From Dasyornis broadbenti (lineage: Eukaryota > Chordata > Aves > Passeriformes > Dasyornithidae), in contig VZRN01005376.1 in assembly GCA_013397935.1 (NCBI GenBank), forward strand, positions 204,070 through 268,069: a DNA stretch of 64,000 bases, read 5' to 3'. Every line of letters starts with the position of its first letter. Position 1 is the stretch's first letter. The position numbers were made by a program, and so were the translations under genes. Positions 13,801 through 25,600 of this stretch are shown piece by piece. A model generated the notes under the pieces. That model was not told the DNA's origin and searched no databases. It saw only the letters and a list, made by a program, of their open reading frames with translations.

Positions 13801-16352
13801 ATATTTTGCTACATGAATAGAAGTAACCACCCATATGTGTTGTCCTATCATAAAAAGAAGGGAGGGAGGTGTTGGGAGACACTGCTGTTTCCTACAAAGA
13901 TTTTATGTATTCCTATAGAACAGTTGTGGGGGGGGGGCTAGGTTTTTTTAGTTGTTTTTATTTGGATTTTGTTGTTGTTCTTTTAGTTTGTTGGGGATTT
14001 TTTAAAATAAATGCAGTATAAGCAGTGAAGGCTGAAACTTAGAATAACAGAGTCATCATGGTTGGTGGGTGAAGGCAACATGGCAGAGAAAAATTGTTTT
14101 GGAAAATGGATTTGATTTCCCAAGTAGTTTTACATCTACTTCAGGCTGATTCATTCAGTTTTGCTCTGCTCCTGTTACAGTGGTGGTGCCTGAGTGGAGC
14201 TTGGCACCCACTGCTTTCCTCTGGCTGACTTTCACCTGTTTGTGCTGATGTGCTGTGTACCAATGTGCCAGTGCTGATGCTCATTAACAGGGCAGCATCT
14301 GGCTGAAAAGGGACATTGCAAACAAACATCTGCCAGGGCACTGTCCTTACAGCTGGGGAGTCTGGTGCACAGGTCAGCAAGTTTTCATGCCATCCCCTTC
14401 CTTATCATAACATGATCTGCTCAACAGCAATGAGTCCTTACTTGCAGCATATTTCCTTGGTTTTCCACATTCCTTTAAAATTGTCTTTAAAGGTGGCTGT
14501 TGACTGTTGTTCTCTTTCCCCAATCACCAAGGATCAAGTATCCATGGTAATGGCCTCCATCTATTAGTCTGGATTACACAGGGATGATCTTAGAGAATCC
14601 TTTTTTTTTTTCTCATTGCTGTAACAGAGAAATGTTACAGAGAAATGTCTATTATATTCGATTTTACAGTGAAATTGTTAATAACAGAGGAAATAAAAAT
14701 ATCACTGAAGGCACAACCATTGTTGAATCTTTGCAGGTACCTTGTTGTTTCTGAGATTTACTTTAAAAGAAAGCCCTTAAGGTGCTCTCTAAACATGGTG
14801 TTTGCAGTTGAAAATTAGTGCTTCTATGATTTGTGTAATTTATGTATCCAGTCTGGTTGTAAATTAAATGACTTTGCCTAGGTTGTTCTGCAACAGAAAT
14901 TGCATTAAATCATAAATACCCGTTAATATAGACAGGGAGGTTATTAAATATGAGCTTGCTAATTGAGCAAGTCCCTTGTAAAGGAGACTTGAGTTTGCTT
15001 CTGACAAAATACCAGTGTGATGTAAATTGCCATTCCACAGCCACTGACTATCACAGTGATGAAAATTGCACTACTGTGCCTGCAGATTTAAAAATAATCC
15101 CAGTGTGAGCACGAAGGGAGGGAAAGGAGAGATTTCCCAAAATAGGTTGTGCAAAATGTTTCCATTTTCTCTTTTTGAGGTGTTGTCGATTATGTTAGTA
15201 TCAAAAAGATTTCAGCCTTCTCAAGTTACTCATGATGCTTTCCTCCAGAATTGCTGTGCTTACAGATTGACTTACCCTCAGCTGCCTATGGACATATTCT
15301 TGTGCTATAAATCAAAGCAGAGCTTGTATAAAAAAAGCCCTGGTAGCTTCTATTACTGAATATCATCATAAGACAATGGAAGCAATATTGCTGAACAGTG
15401 AAAACAAAGAGAAAAAGAGTGACTTTTTACTTTATATATAGCAGGACAAAGACAGTTGGAACAGAGAATAACCCTTTTTCTTTAAAACTGAGATGGAAAA
15501 ACAGAGTACCCTCAGCCTTTAATGGTAAACAGAGCATTTTCAGTGACAGATCACCTAAATGGGTGGTTTTCCCTCACCTGTGATTTGCAGCTCATTATTA
15601 AATGTCAGTCTCAGACTGTTGCCTTTAGCATCTCCCCAGACATGAGCTCAGCAAGTGTCAACACTCACTGGGAAACCTTCTCTCAAGCACGAGCTGTATG
15701 ATCCAACAGCCACTTATGACTCAGAAAATGATGGATCAGTTTGCTGGGCTGCACCTGCAGTAGATCAAACACAAGAGGGATGCTGGATGCTAAATCTCAT
15801 TCATCAGCCATGTGTGACACCTTGTAAAGCTGGAAAGGTTTTACCTTGTCCTTTCACCTTGGATCCAATAAGGCTTAGAGGGTAGCAGTGTCCATCTTAA
15901 AATAGAAACAGAGCTGGTTTGCTCTGATCTTGTACTATGGGAAATGCTGCAACACCCAACAGCAACTAGTGGGTTGTTGACATTTAGGCAATGCCCATTC
16001 ATGGACCCTACCCAAATTAAATCTTCTGCAGGGATGGGCAGGGGCATGATCTGATCTTCCCATCTCTGTGGGACAGTGGAAAAAAGCCCTTGCTGCAAGT
16101 TTTGTGGAGGATTTTTTCTCCCATTGGCAGAGCACATCTGTTGCTGGGGTTTGCACAGAAGATATTGCAGAAAGTGCAAGGTTCGACACGGGTTAACAAC
16201 CCACCCTCTGAATGGCCCATTCCACTGCATAGGTCATGGTAAATGCATTAGAAGAGCCTGTAATTGATAATATAAGAAAGACTGCAATTCCCTGTAATAG
16301 GCTCTGTCTTAGAATTCCTGCTAGAGGGGTTTTGGGTTTTCCCTCCAGTAGC
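10817..16352. other. Noncoding stretch, nothing recognised as a gene
   Basis: Mostly AT-rich DNA. A perfect POU octamer (ATGCAAAT) sits at 11269-11276, but an 8-mer is expected by chance at this scale. A 13-base unit is duplicated at 14621-14646. The section 15650-16260 is less AT-rich and has several overlapping frames on both strands (for example minus 16230-15841, 129 codons). None resembles a known protein, and frames on both strands argue against coding. Confidence 0.55.
13924..14004. repeat. G-run followed by GT-rich low-complexity DNA
   Basis: A run of ten G (13928-13937) leads into about 65 bases composed almost only of G and T. This may be a degraded A-rich tail read on the other strand, or simple low-complexity DNA. 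No element body is visible next to it. Confidence 0.7.
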
Positions 16353-16650
16353 TCACAGAATCACAGACTCAATTAGGCTGGAAAAGGCCTCTGCCGTTGT
16401 TGAGTCCAACCTGTGACCGAATACCCACCACGTCAACCAGACCGGGGCACAGAGTGCTATGTCCAGTCTTTCCTTAAACACCTTCAGGGTTGGGGACTCC
16501 ACCACATCTCTGGGAGGTCCATTCCAATGCTTAACAACCCTTCCTGTGAAGAAATTCCACCTAATGTCCAACCTAAACCCACTTTGGCGCAGCTTAAGAC
16601 TATGTCCTCTTGTCCTGTCTCTAGTTATTACATTCTGGATTGAATAAGCA
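16353..16650 (-). mobile_element. CR1 LINE 3' fragment
   Basis: It begins with the inverted CR1 3' end (tcacagaatcacagactcaa). Translated on the minus strand it gives the C-terminal end of the CR1 polymerase: [14 protein letters not shown], then [18 protein letters not shown], then [18 protein letters not shown]. The frame stays open through this part, which suggests moderate age. Only the last 300 bases or so are present. The right border blends into unique AT-rich DNA near 16650. Confidence 0.92.
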
Positions 16651-19600
16651 ACTGTTGCCTCATCATTGATCTCATTGTACTTTTTATTCATTGAGCTTGG
16701 AAGAATGAATAAAATCCTGAAATCAAGAAAACACAGCTTTTCACCAAAAATAAGATGTAAATTAGAATTTTATGTGGTGAGTAGCATAAAAAATATTTTA
16801 GAAAGCAACCAAATAAAAATAGAAGCAATATTTTTAGGTTTTGAAAAACAAGATATCTATTCTATGAATGTTTTAGAACTTCATCTACGGTTTCACTATT
16901 TCCTTTCTCTCATTTTTCCTGTGATAATTAGGGGAAAACAACAAGGGAAAATAAAATCCCCTCATTTTTGTGAGATCTTGACTAAGAAAAGTTTAAAAAA
17001 AAAAGGTGATTTTCAGGATATTTCTGAATGGAACACATAAAATATATAGGTTATTACCATAATTATTGAAGACTTATTGTTATTAAAAAATAGAGTTTCA
17101 GGCTTTATTACCAAGAAAATGTTAGGCTTTGCCACTATATATTTTTGAAGCAAAATACTGTTTAACATGCTATTGAAATTATTTTCATAATGCTACATAA
17201 CTGTACTGAGAGCTGTCAGAGAGGAATACACATCTGTCTAATGATGGCTTGAAACCAGACAAAGCTGTAAAAACACGCAATATATGAGATAGATGCACTT
17301 AATTGAAGTGTAAGTAATGTTACACTCGTTCTGCAAGTGAATACCCTTCTATTTGCTGTAAAAAAAAAAGAGAGCATTGAGACTAACATCATTTGATTTT
17401 TACAAATCCTCCAAGTGTCTTTGCTGGACTAGCCTAAGTGTTCTTCAACTGTAGCCAATAAGAGCTTACCACCCTTGGTTTTGCAATGCCCATAATCTTT
17501 CACAAATTCAGTAAAGACTGATGGCATCATTGTTCTGAGTGTCCATTGGTAAATGTAAAAGTTGAATTTCACAAATGTAGTGTTTTTCTTCTTAAAATGC
17601 ATAGAATTCAGATTTTGTGTTTAAAAAATTTGGCTCATATTCTTGGTGGGAGGATAGGGTCTATGAACTTCTATTTCTACTCATAGACTTAAAAATACTG
17701 AAGAAATGTTGAAAAAAAAAACCCTTTAATCAACAGAAATTATTGTAAAGAGGTGTTGTCTAGCAAGACATGGTGGAAACCACAACACTAATGTGCTAGT
17801 GTTGTACAGTATTTTCAAGAGGTTTCAAAAACTGATGATAACTAATCTAAAGATGTTCTCTATCCCTCACCAAAAATACAACAGAGTTCCTGTGGGCAAT
17901 GGTACGATAGATTAGAAATCAAAAAGGTCCTAAATACTAATCCAGTTTGATTCACTGATTCATTTTGTGGCCTTAGGCAGGCCATTATAACACTGTGCTC
18001 CTCTCCTAGTCTATCTAAGGTGTGTACTAAACACCATAACCGTGCTGAAGAAAAACTTCAGGTGCTAAACTGGCTTCTTCTTTATTTTTTAAATAGAATT
18101 TGAAATAGCAAAAGAAAATCTTTCATCGTAAATGTATTTACAGCCTAAATGCGTAGTCCATTATTTTTCTCACTCTCAGCTGATGCCACAGAATGAAAGT
18201 ATTCTTTTTTGTCAATATATAACATGATTTGTCAGGGCACTTTAACAACCAACATCAGCTGCCACAGAAATTACAGATTTCAGTGTATTTTCCACAGTAT
18301 ACCCATTGATACTTCCTTTTTTTCTTCATATTTATTTTTAAGAACCGAATTTGGCTAAGTCTTGAATACTTCCTGTGTCCATGGACAAGACAATTCTTTG
18401 CTGACCTGTCAAAATACCTGTAAGTATACCCTCCTGACTGCCCTCTCTGGAAGGGGGCTGATAGGCATGCCATGACCACATCCTGCCTCTCCAGGTGATG
18501 CTCACTGTCTTTCCAAACTTGGTGCACCTGCAGCATGCATGTCCATTCTGTTTCTCAGCAATATGAGTGACAGAGGAAAATCAGTTTTATGCCATCATCA
18601 CATTTTAGACCTAAACAGGATTCACAATAGACTTGAATGATCAGCCATGAAAAGCCTTTCACTGGGAAGGGCATTAATCTAGGGATCTGTGCCCCGCTTA
18701 CCACAGGCATTCCTTGCTATCCAAGAAAAAACATTTAGTCTCTCCACGTCTCAATCCTGCATCTGCCAGGAGTATAGGAGGCATTTCCTGACCTCACATG
18801 GGTTTTGTCAAGATAAATATATTACAGTACTGAGATTGTGCCAAGGGTTTCTCTAATCTACTCCTCTACAAAACTGCAGCTCAGGAAGTGATGCAAGTGG
18901 AAAGACTGGATTGCAGTCAAATGAGAAGGGAAAACTGCAAAGAAATACACATCTTGTACTTTGGGTTTTTTGGGTTCCTCCCCCCATTTAGTGTGATTTC
19001 AGTTGTTAATTGAAAAGTTACCAGAAGGGTTAATATCTGTATTTAAGTTATTGTCTGTATTTATTCAAACTCATCACAGTCAGTAAGACTGTGCAGAGAT
19101 AAGAGTCAGGCTCTCCAGTGTGTTTTGGAAGATTTGTCATTCCTGAATGGAAGCTGATGTAACAGTCACTGTCTACAACGAGATTTGTGGCAAGTTACAT
19201 GATAACTTTCTGATATTCACTACATCAAGGTCTTGAATAAATGCATGTGGAGCAACGGTCGTAATGGGATTTGATGCTAATATTTTACCCTCCATGAGAT
19301 CAAACTTAAGTTTTGCGGAAACATTTCCCACTTTCTGGCATGGAATAAGATAATGCTAAGAGGATCTGGCATATTCTGAGAGACTGTTTTCGAAAAGGAG
19401 TTACCAGGTACTTCATGTATGCTTGAGAATAGGACCAAAATGCTATATGTCACTGAGTATACAAAGACACACAGGAGAGTACTCCTGGAAAGATCTTGCT
19501 GAAATTGTTTCTTTGAAACACTGATGGGATAAAGAAAGATCAGTCAGCCTTCAAAGGAAAAAAAGAGATGACAAAAGGAAAAAACCCAAACAAACTAAAA

Positions 19601-20009
19601 AGGTGCTGTATACTGTAAGGAAATCCCTAAATGTCTCATGTTACACTGCTTCTTTCTTAGAAGTAAGGAAGAAATAAGAATACTCTAAGAAAGGAAGAGC
19701 AAGAGAACTAGATTTCTTTTGCCTGAAACAGTAATGTGTTATTGAATTGTGACATCTATTGTTTTCCGCATTTCAGATCCTATGAAGAAAACAATGTCTT
19801 TTTCTTTCTTGTACACAAACAAGTTCCAGACTATTCTGAGAAACCTTCTTTCAGCTGGGTATCCAAGAAATATTACCTATGTATCATGTATATTAAAAAT
19901 TGGCTAGGAGGTCCAAAACTGTGATAAAAATGATATAAATCTTTGTAGCAGTAGGATTGATGTAGTTTAAAAAGCCAGTTCTCCTTCAGAGGGTCCCACT
20001 GTGCATCCC
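16651..20009. other. Noncoding stretch, nothing recognised
   Basis: AT-rich DNA. The plus-strand frame at 16666-17040 (124 codons) is lysine, isoleucine and phenylalanine rich, as expected from AT-rich composition, and starts inside the decayed edge of a CR1 fragment. A short hairpin at 17782-17805 is listed separately. No other repeat is recognised. Confidence 0.55.
17782..17805. repeat. Perfect 9-bp inverted repeat with 6-base loop
   Basis: The arms acaacacta (17782-17790) and tagtgttgt (17797-17805) are exact reverse complements around a 6-base loop. It lacks the T-run or element context that would give it a role. It could be a chance hairpin. Confidence 0.7.
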
Positions 20010-20932
20010 ATTCTATCATGGTACATTGGGTTTGTATGGCAAGGTTTTAGTATTGTGGGGACCACAGGGGTGATTTCTGAGAGAAACTGCTGGAAGCTTC
20101 TCCCATGCCAGCCAGTTCCAAGGTTGCCCAAGGCTGAGCCCATCAGTGATGGTGATAGTGCCTTGGGGATAACCTGATTAAGGTGGGGGAAAATTGCTGC
20201 AGAACAGCAGGCAGAAGAGAGGAGTGAGAATAGATAAGAGAAGAAATCTGGAGACATGCAGGTCAGTGAAGAAGGAGAGGGAAGAGGCACTCCAGGTTCA
20301 GGAACAGAGAGTCCACTGCGGGCTGTGGTGCAGACCATGGTGAGGCAGCTGTGCCTCTGCAGCCCATGGAGGACCACAGGGCAGCAGAGATCCACCTGCA
20401 GCCTGTGATGGACCCCACTCTGAAACAGAGGGTTGCTTGAAGGAGACTGTGACCCATGGGAAACCCATGCTGGATCAGGCTCCTGGCTTGTGGACCCATT
20501 GAGAGAGGAACCCAGGCTGGAGCAAGTTTGTTGGCAGGACTTGTGACCCTGTGGAGCTGTTTGTCCCTGAAGAACGGCACCCCATGGAAGGGACCCACAC
20601 TGCACCATCTTCTGCAGGTGAAGAGTGTGGGGAGTCCTCTCCCAGGAGAAATGATGTGTGATGAACTGATCACAGCTCTCATTGCCCATCTCTCTGCACT
20701 GCTGCAGGGGAAGGAGGGAGAGAAAATCAAGACTGAAGTTTTGCCTAGGAAGAAGGGAGGGCTGGGGGGAAGGTGTTTGAAGGTTTGCTTTTATTTCTCA
20801 TTACTTTACCTTGATTTAATTGGAAATAAATTAATTTTCCCCAAATCAAGTCTGTTTTGCCCACGATGGTAATTACTGAGGGCTCTCTCCTTGTCCTTAC
20901 CTCGACCTGCGAGTCTCTCATTATATTCAATT
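20010..20932 (+). mobile_element. ERVL-type endogenous retrovirus LTR, solo, 3'-truncated
   Basis: The layout is that of a common avian LTR: an agaaactgctggaagcttc block near the 5' side, GC-rich degenerate tandem units built on 'ggaggacc / catgg / ggatcaggct' motifs at 20330-20600, and a T-rich 3' part with an AATAAA signal at 20825-20830 followed by the tctgttttgcccacgatgg and ccttacctcgacc blocks. No gag, pol or env follows, so it is a solo LTR. The normal 3' end is missing: the match stops near 20932 and runs into AT-rich DNA. The left border is approximate (20000-20030). Large frames here (minus 20689-19967, 240 codons; plus 20456-20872) come from the GC-rich tandem part and are not genes. 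A minus-strand copy of a related LTR is at 29062-30024. Confidence 0.85.
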
Positions 20933-22063
20933 ATATTTTTTATGTAGCACCAAGCCACCACACCTGACAGACAAATATCCATACCAGCACAGTGGCTGGT
21001 GCTACAAGAAGACTTGTGAGAGACATTGCAAGTCTTTGTTCTTCAAAAATCAATCCTGTGCAATGAGCCAATTTAGGACATCTTCTGCCCAGTTTACACA
21101 TCACAAGGGACTTGAACAAAATGTAGGAGACAGTGCAGACTGACACCTTGGTTGTGAAATTCATCTGTCCATCACATGGGCTCCTCATCACCATTGTGTG
21201 ATGCACAAAGTTTGGCAGCACTGTGAGATCCTGCATTTATTACAGGGAGCTAGACACCATTACAATATTGGATGTCTACACAAGCCAGGAATAAATTAAA
21301 TGACAGACAGACTGAGGAGAGCAAAATATATAACCTCAGTAGACCATTCTACAGAGCCCTGGCAAACAGCCTTAGTGCTACCCAACTGAATTTGTTTTTC
21401 ACCATACTCCAGGGATCTAAGTGTTTAAGGTTATAGACACTTTTCAGAGGCTTGTAAATAAATTAAGAGACACGTAAAACTTTGGCAAAGCAAATATTGA
21501 TGAAGTAATTGTTTATAGAGATAACAGGGACCTCACTTATATGAGAGTTTCCATCCATCAGAACTCAAAAGCTTGATTAAAAATTAAACCATGCTCAATG
21601 TGACATTCCTGAAATAGTATCTGGACTCAGGTGGGACACAATGGCGTGTTTCCTTGCCTTCTGAAGGCAATACAAGGCTGGCTTTGTCCCACACTCTTCT
21701 AGTCCCTGAGCTAAACATAAAAAACCCCTCTCCAAATCATCCAAAAAGAGGACCAGACCAGATGGGCATCTTTATTTCTTTGACAGACTTGAATCCTGTA
21801 TTTTTTATTCTAAAAGGTGGTAAGGCTTCTTAGCTGCCTACTAGCTGTGCTCTTTAGGAACTACAAAGCTATCCCAAAGTTTAAAATATGACCGTGCTGA
21901 TAAAACTTTGTGGGACTGACACCTGATCTGCTGAAGAAAAGAAGCAGCACACTGGTTGTGTTGCCTGAATTGAGACATTGAGCAAAAAAATAATTCACTG
22001 GGTGTAAAATGGTACAGTAAGTTTCTTTACAGGTGAACTACTAGAAAATCTCTCCCTCCCTTC
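20933..22063. other. Noncoding stretch between two LTRs
   Basis: Unique-looking DNA. Apart from the hairpin at 20944-21005 nothing is recognised. The minus-strand frame 21236-20940 starts at the end of the LTR and matches no family that I know. Confidence 0.55.
20944..21005. repeat. Interrupted inverted repeat next to the LTR end
   Basis: The left arm gtagcacc aa gccac (20944-20958) pairs with the right arm gtggc t ggtgctac (20992-21005), 14 pairs with one bulged A, around a loop of about 33 bases. It lies 12 bases beyond the truncated LTR end. It may be the edge of an unrecognised inserted element or a chance stem. Confidence 0.6.
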
Positions 22064-22069
22064 CTTATC
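22064..22069. repeat. Left target-site duplication of the 22-kb LTR
   Basis: CTTATC, identical to 22617-22622 on the other side of the LTR. The duplication is 5 or 6 bases, depending on where the decayed LTR start is placed. Confidence 0.7.
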
Positions 22070-22616
22070 GCACTGGTTTGGCTAGAATAGACTTGATTTT
22101 CTTTAAAGTAGTTAGTATGGGAGTCTGTTTTGGATTTGTGCGGAAAACAGTGTGGCTAGCACAGGGATGTTTTAGTCACTGCTGAGCAATGACTGAAGAC
22201 ATTTTCTCCCTCTCACCCCACCTCACCAGTGAGCAGGCTGGAGGTACATAAGAAGTCGGGAGAGGACACAGCCAGGACAGCGACGGCATATAGAGATGGG
22301 GGAAAAAGAAGGAAGTGGGGGATGTTTGGAGTGATAGCATTTGTAATCCTGTGTAACCTCTACATATAACGGAGCCTGGATTTCCTGGAGGGGGCTGAAC
22401 ATCTGCCTGACTATGGGAAGTAGTGAATGAAATCTTTGTTTTGCTTTACTTGTGTGAGTGGCTTTTGGTTTATCTATGAAACTGTCTTTATTTCAACCCA
22501 CGAGTTTTCTCACCTTTTCTCTTCTGATTCTCTTCCCCATCCCAATGTGGCAGGGGAAGGGGAGTGAGAAAGTGGCTGTGTGGGGCTGAATTGAGGGGTG
22601 ATGTTAAGCCACAACA
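22069..22616 (+). mobile_element. Avian endogenous retrovirus LTR, solo, with target-site duplication
   Basis: A full-length-looking solo LTR of a type frequent in birds. It starts with (cg)cactggtttggctagaa and continues with attttctttaaagtag, gttttggatttgtgc and gcacagggatgtttt. It then passes through a purine-rich central part and ends with caacccacgagttttctcac and a ...gttaagccacaaca terminus. The 6-mer CTTATC flanks it on both sides (22064-22069 and 22617-22622). With a 5-base duplication (CTTAT) the LTR would start at 22069 as CG, a likely decayed TG, and end in CA as expected. The segment carrying the atatggtatggaatatccct motif, present in the related copy at 52305-52570, is absent here. 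No internal retroviral genes are present. Confidence 0.88.
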
Positions 22617-22622
22617 CTTATC
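22617..22622. repeat. Right target-site duplication of the 22-kb LTR
   Basis: CTTATC directly after the terminal CA of the LTR, matching 22064-22069. Confidence 0.7.
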
Positions 22623-25600
22623 TTCACAACAAACAAAATGGACAAATGCTAAATTAATGAAGTACTATGCTCTAGCAACATGATACAAAAATTCTTCTTT
22701 TAGAATGTGCAAAATCTAAGGAACAAATCTCATATCCTCAATGGATGATCCAAAGAGGTGAGAAGGGGCTTGATCTTCAGATAGGGAGTTCCCATTTCAC
22801 TCCAAAAGTGGAAAGGAAAGCTGTGCCGAAAATGCTGTGCTAAAGTGAAATGGGAGGTGTTGAGGCATTATTGCAGTTAAAAATATTGTACAACAGCATG
22901 CACTGCTGAATGAAACTCAAAGGAATGCATGTTTTGATTGCCAAGGGAACAGACATCCTGTGCAAAGCTTGCTGTGAGGGAAGAACTTTGAGGATTGGGA
23001 AAAACAGTCAATTTTTCAGAGGACAGAAGCATGAAAACTAATAGATGAAAGATGGATAGGAAGGGAAATCACAGCATGTTCCAAGTAAACTTTAGTTTTG
23101 CTTTGGTTAAAGGGAAACTAGCTATTAACTGGCAGTAAGTGTTTATATTAGGTGGGTTTTTTTCAGAGTTTGCAAAAAGAACAGGCGGGTTTATTGTCTT
23201 AGAGCATTTAAAAAAAAATATTGACAGTATTCCAAATACTATTTGTTTTCTTGAAAATATATGCACAAACCCTCTAGGTTTCTTGTACATTCACCTTATA
23301 TGAACGTATGTCTTAATTTTCCATCAAAAACCGACTGAAAACTTTTCATCAAATAACCTGGTCTTTTACATGCAAAACCTTAGAACTTTACCTCTGCAAG
23401 ACTTCCCTGCAAGTCCTTATCAGCTAGTGCTCCTACTTGTACTTCAGATGAGAATTAAGATGGCATCAAGGAACAAAGGGATGATAGTAGAATTTTATAT
23501 AAAATTGCTTCAGAATCTCCTACCCGTTACTCCTTACCATCATAGTGTCCTTAGCACTGAGCTCTTTATCACTCTTAAGCAATGATCCTTGAATATCCTG
23601 CTCTAAGGAAATGTGCATTTCAAGGATAAAGTGCTAAAAATATTTTTCCTGGTTTTTTTCAAACATTTTTACTACATAAAAATACTGTCATGATTAACAT
23701 GAAGACACTAGCTTAAAAAAAAAAAAAAAAGCCACTTTTTGTATTAAAAATACCCCAGAGGTTTCAGAAATTTTATGACATTGAAGGAACCTATGTCTTT
23801 TGGAAGACAAGAAACATTCTTGACAGTTGGAAAGGATTTAATCACAGGTGCAACTACAAAGTGAAAATAAAACTACAGATAGTATTACACAGCAATTTAT
23901 TCCATCACTATAAACCCTACATGTGGGATAGCAGCTTTCTCTACTGCTACAACACTTGCAGAAGGACTCTAATTCATAAATGTCATTAATAAAAATAACT
24001 TCACAATCCCATTTCATTAAAATTGTGCATTAGTCATTGCATTCTACAAATGTTAATGGATTTGTCTCTTTGGACTGCTCGCTTGCAGTGCCTTTCGAAC
24101 ACTCAGTACTTGAGATGCTATAGCTATATGCAATTGGCTGGATAAGTCACGAGGCAGTAATTTTTGCACGTGGCTTAATAAATGTGTTGGTGCGCATAGT
24201 GGTGCTTGTAAATGTAGAATTTTATCACTATGTGAATATTCATGCTTGTTATATTGATATTCTCTTCCTGTAAATGGCTGTGCCAGCAAAACTCTGTTTT
24301 ATGAATTTTTGCAGAAGGGGAACAGATAAAAGAGAGTGTATGTTGGAGGTAAATAATTTGAACATTTGTTGTAATAATCAGACTAAATATTTTGCAAGAT
24401 TTGTCTTGCCTTGATGAAGAACAGCTTCCTTGTAAATGAAGTGAGAGTTTCTCCTATTCCCACCTCTTTGCTTCTAGGGGGAAGTGCAGAAACTCTGTTT
24501 TTCCCAACGTATGTTGTCAAGTCTGACCTATTATAACGAGCAAACCCAACCAGCTCTCCAGGGGACATCAGACTGTCGAAAAAATGTCAAGAAAAGCAGC
24601 ATATGTGGATCATAAGAGGTGAAACAGAAAGCCTTCGAGTTACTTCTAATACACTCCCAAAATAGAAATTTCCATCCCAAGCTGGCACATTTTATATCCA
24701 CATGATTTTGAATATTTGATGTCTATTCCCTTGGTGCTGACCTTGCTCCCTACAGCTATATACAGCCCACTCTTTCTGCAATTTACAACAGAAATGGAAA
24801 TGTAAAACAAAATCACATACTTGTGAATAAGCTTGGCTTTGTATTTGGGCTGCTACAGCTGTGCCATGACACCCATGCTAGACTTGACATTCTTGAGGCC
24901 CAGCATTTGTTCATCCAGTGACAAAAAGCTATTACATTTTCTGAAATTTCTAATGTAGCCCTTTGGTGGACTCTTGTACTAGGGCAGGCTCTATGCCTTC
25001 CCCATCAATTCATCTGTGATAGTCAGTGTTGCAGAGGCAGGGTAACCAGATGCTTGGGGCTTTCTGCCGTGGTTCCACTGTGAAGGGTCTCCTGCTGGGC
25101 ATTTGGCTGCTGCTCTTGGATGGGAGAGAGCTGTGCCCAGGGGTCAGTGGGAGAGGAACAAGGGGCATGAGCGGCTTCTGCTGCACCTCTGTAGTTGTAA
25201 TGCCACATAACCAGCTCCTAACATTTAGATAACAGTGATTCTCCATTAGCTGAGGAGCTGGATGATGCCTCACTGTCCAGGACATGGACAAATCACCTGA
25301 CCTTTACTTACAACCACAGGTAATGCCCTGGTACCTTGGGGCTGTTAATTTTCCTCCCTCATCTCCAAATAACTATAAGCATTTAATAAAACATAATTTT
25401 ATTGCTGGGCAGTGTCTCCAGGGGATGAAAATGCTATGTGAAATCCCCATGGGAAGGACTACATGCCTTTTCAGGCAGGCTGAGTATAAATGTGAGGAAT
25501 TTCTGATTTTTCTACCTTTTCCATAAATGAATGAGTTTCCAAACTACACTGCCCGTCAGCCCTTCAAAGATCATACAGAGCCCCAAATGCACCAATCGCT

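Noticed and set aside
14039..14066. agaataacagagtcatcatggttgg, resembling the inverted end of a CR1 element.
   Set aside because: The similarity stops after about 25 bases, with no CR1 3' UTR following.
16181..16192. ggttcgacacgg, resembling an RNA polymerase III B box, considered as part of a tRNA or tRNA-derived SINE.
   Set aside because: It departs from the B-box consensus at the end, there is no A box at the right distance, and no cloverleaf can be drawn.
19967..20689. Minus-strand open frame of 240 codons, the longest in the window.
   Set aside because: It lies almost wholly inside the ERVL-type LTR, on its antisense strand, in a GC-rich tandem section. It has no domain and is overlapped by another long frame (20263-20730).
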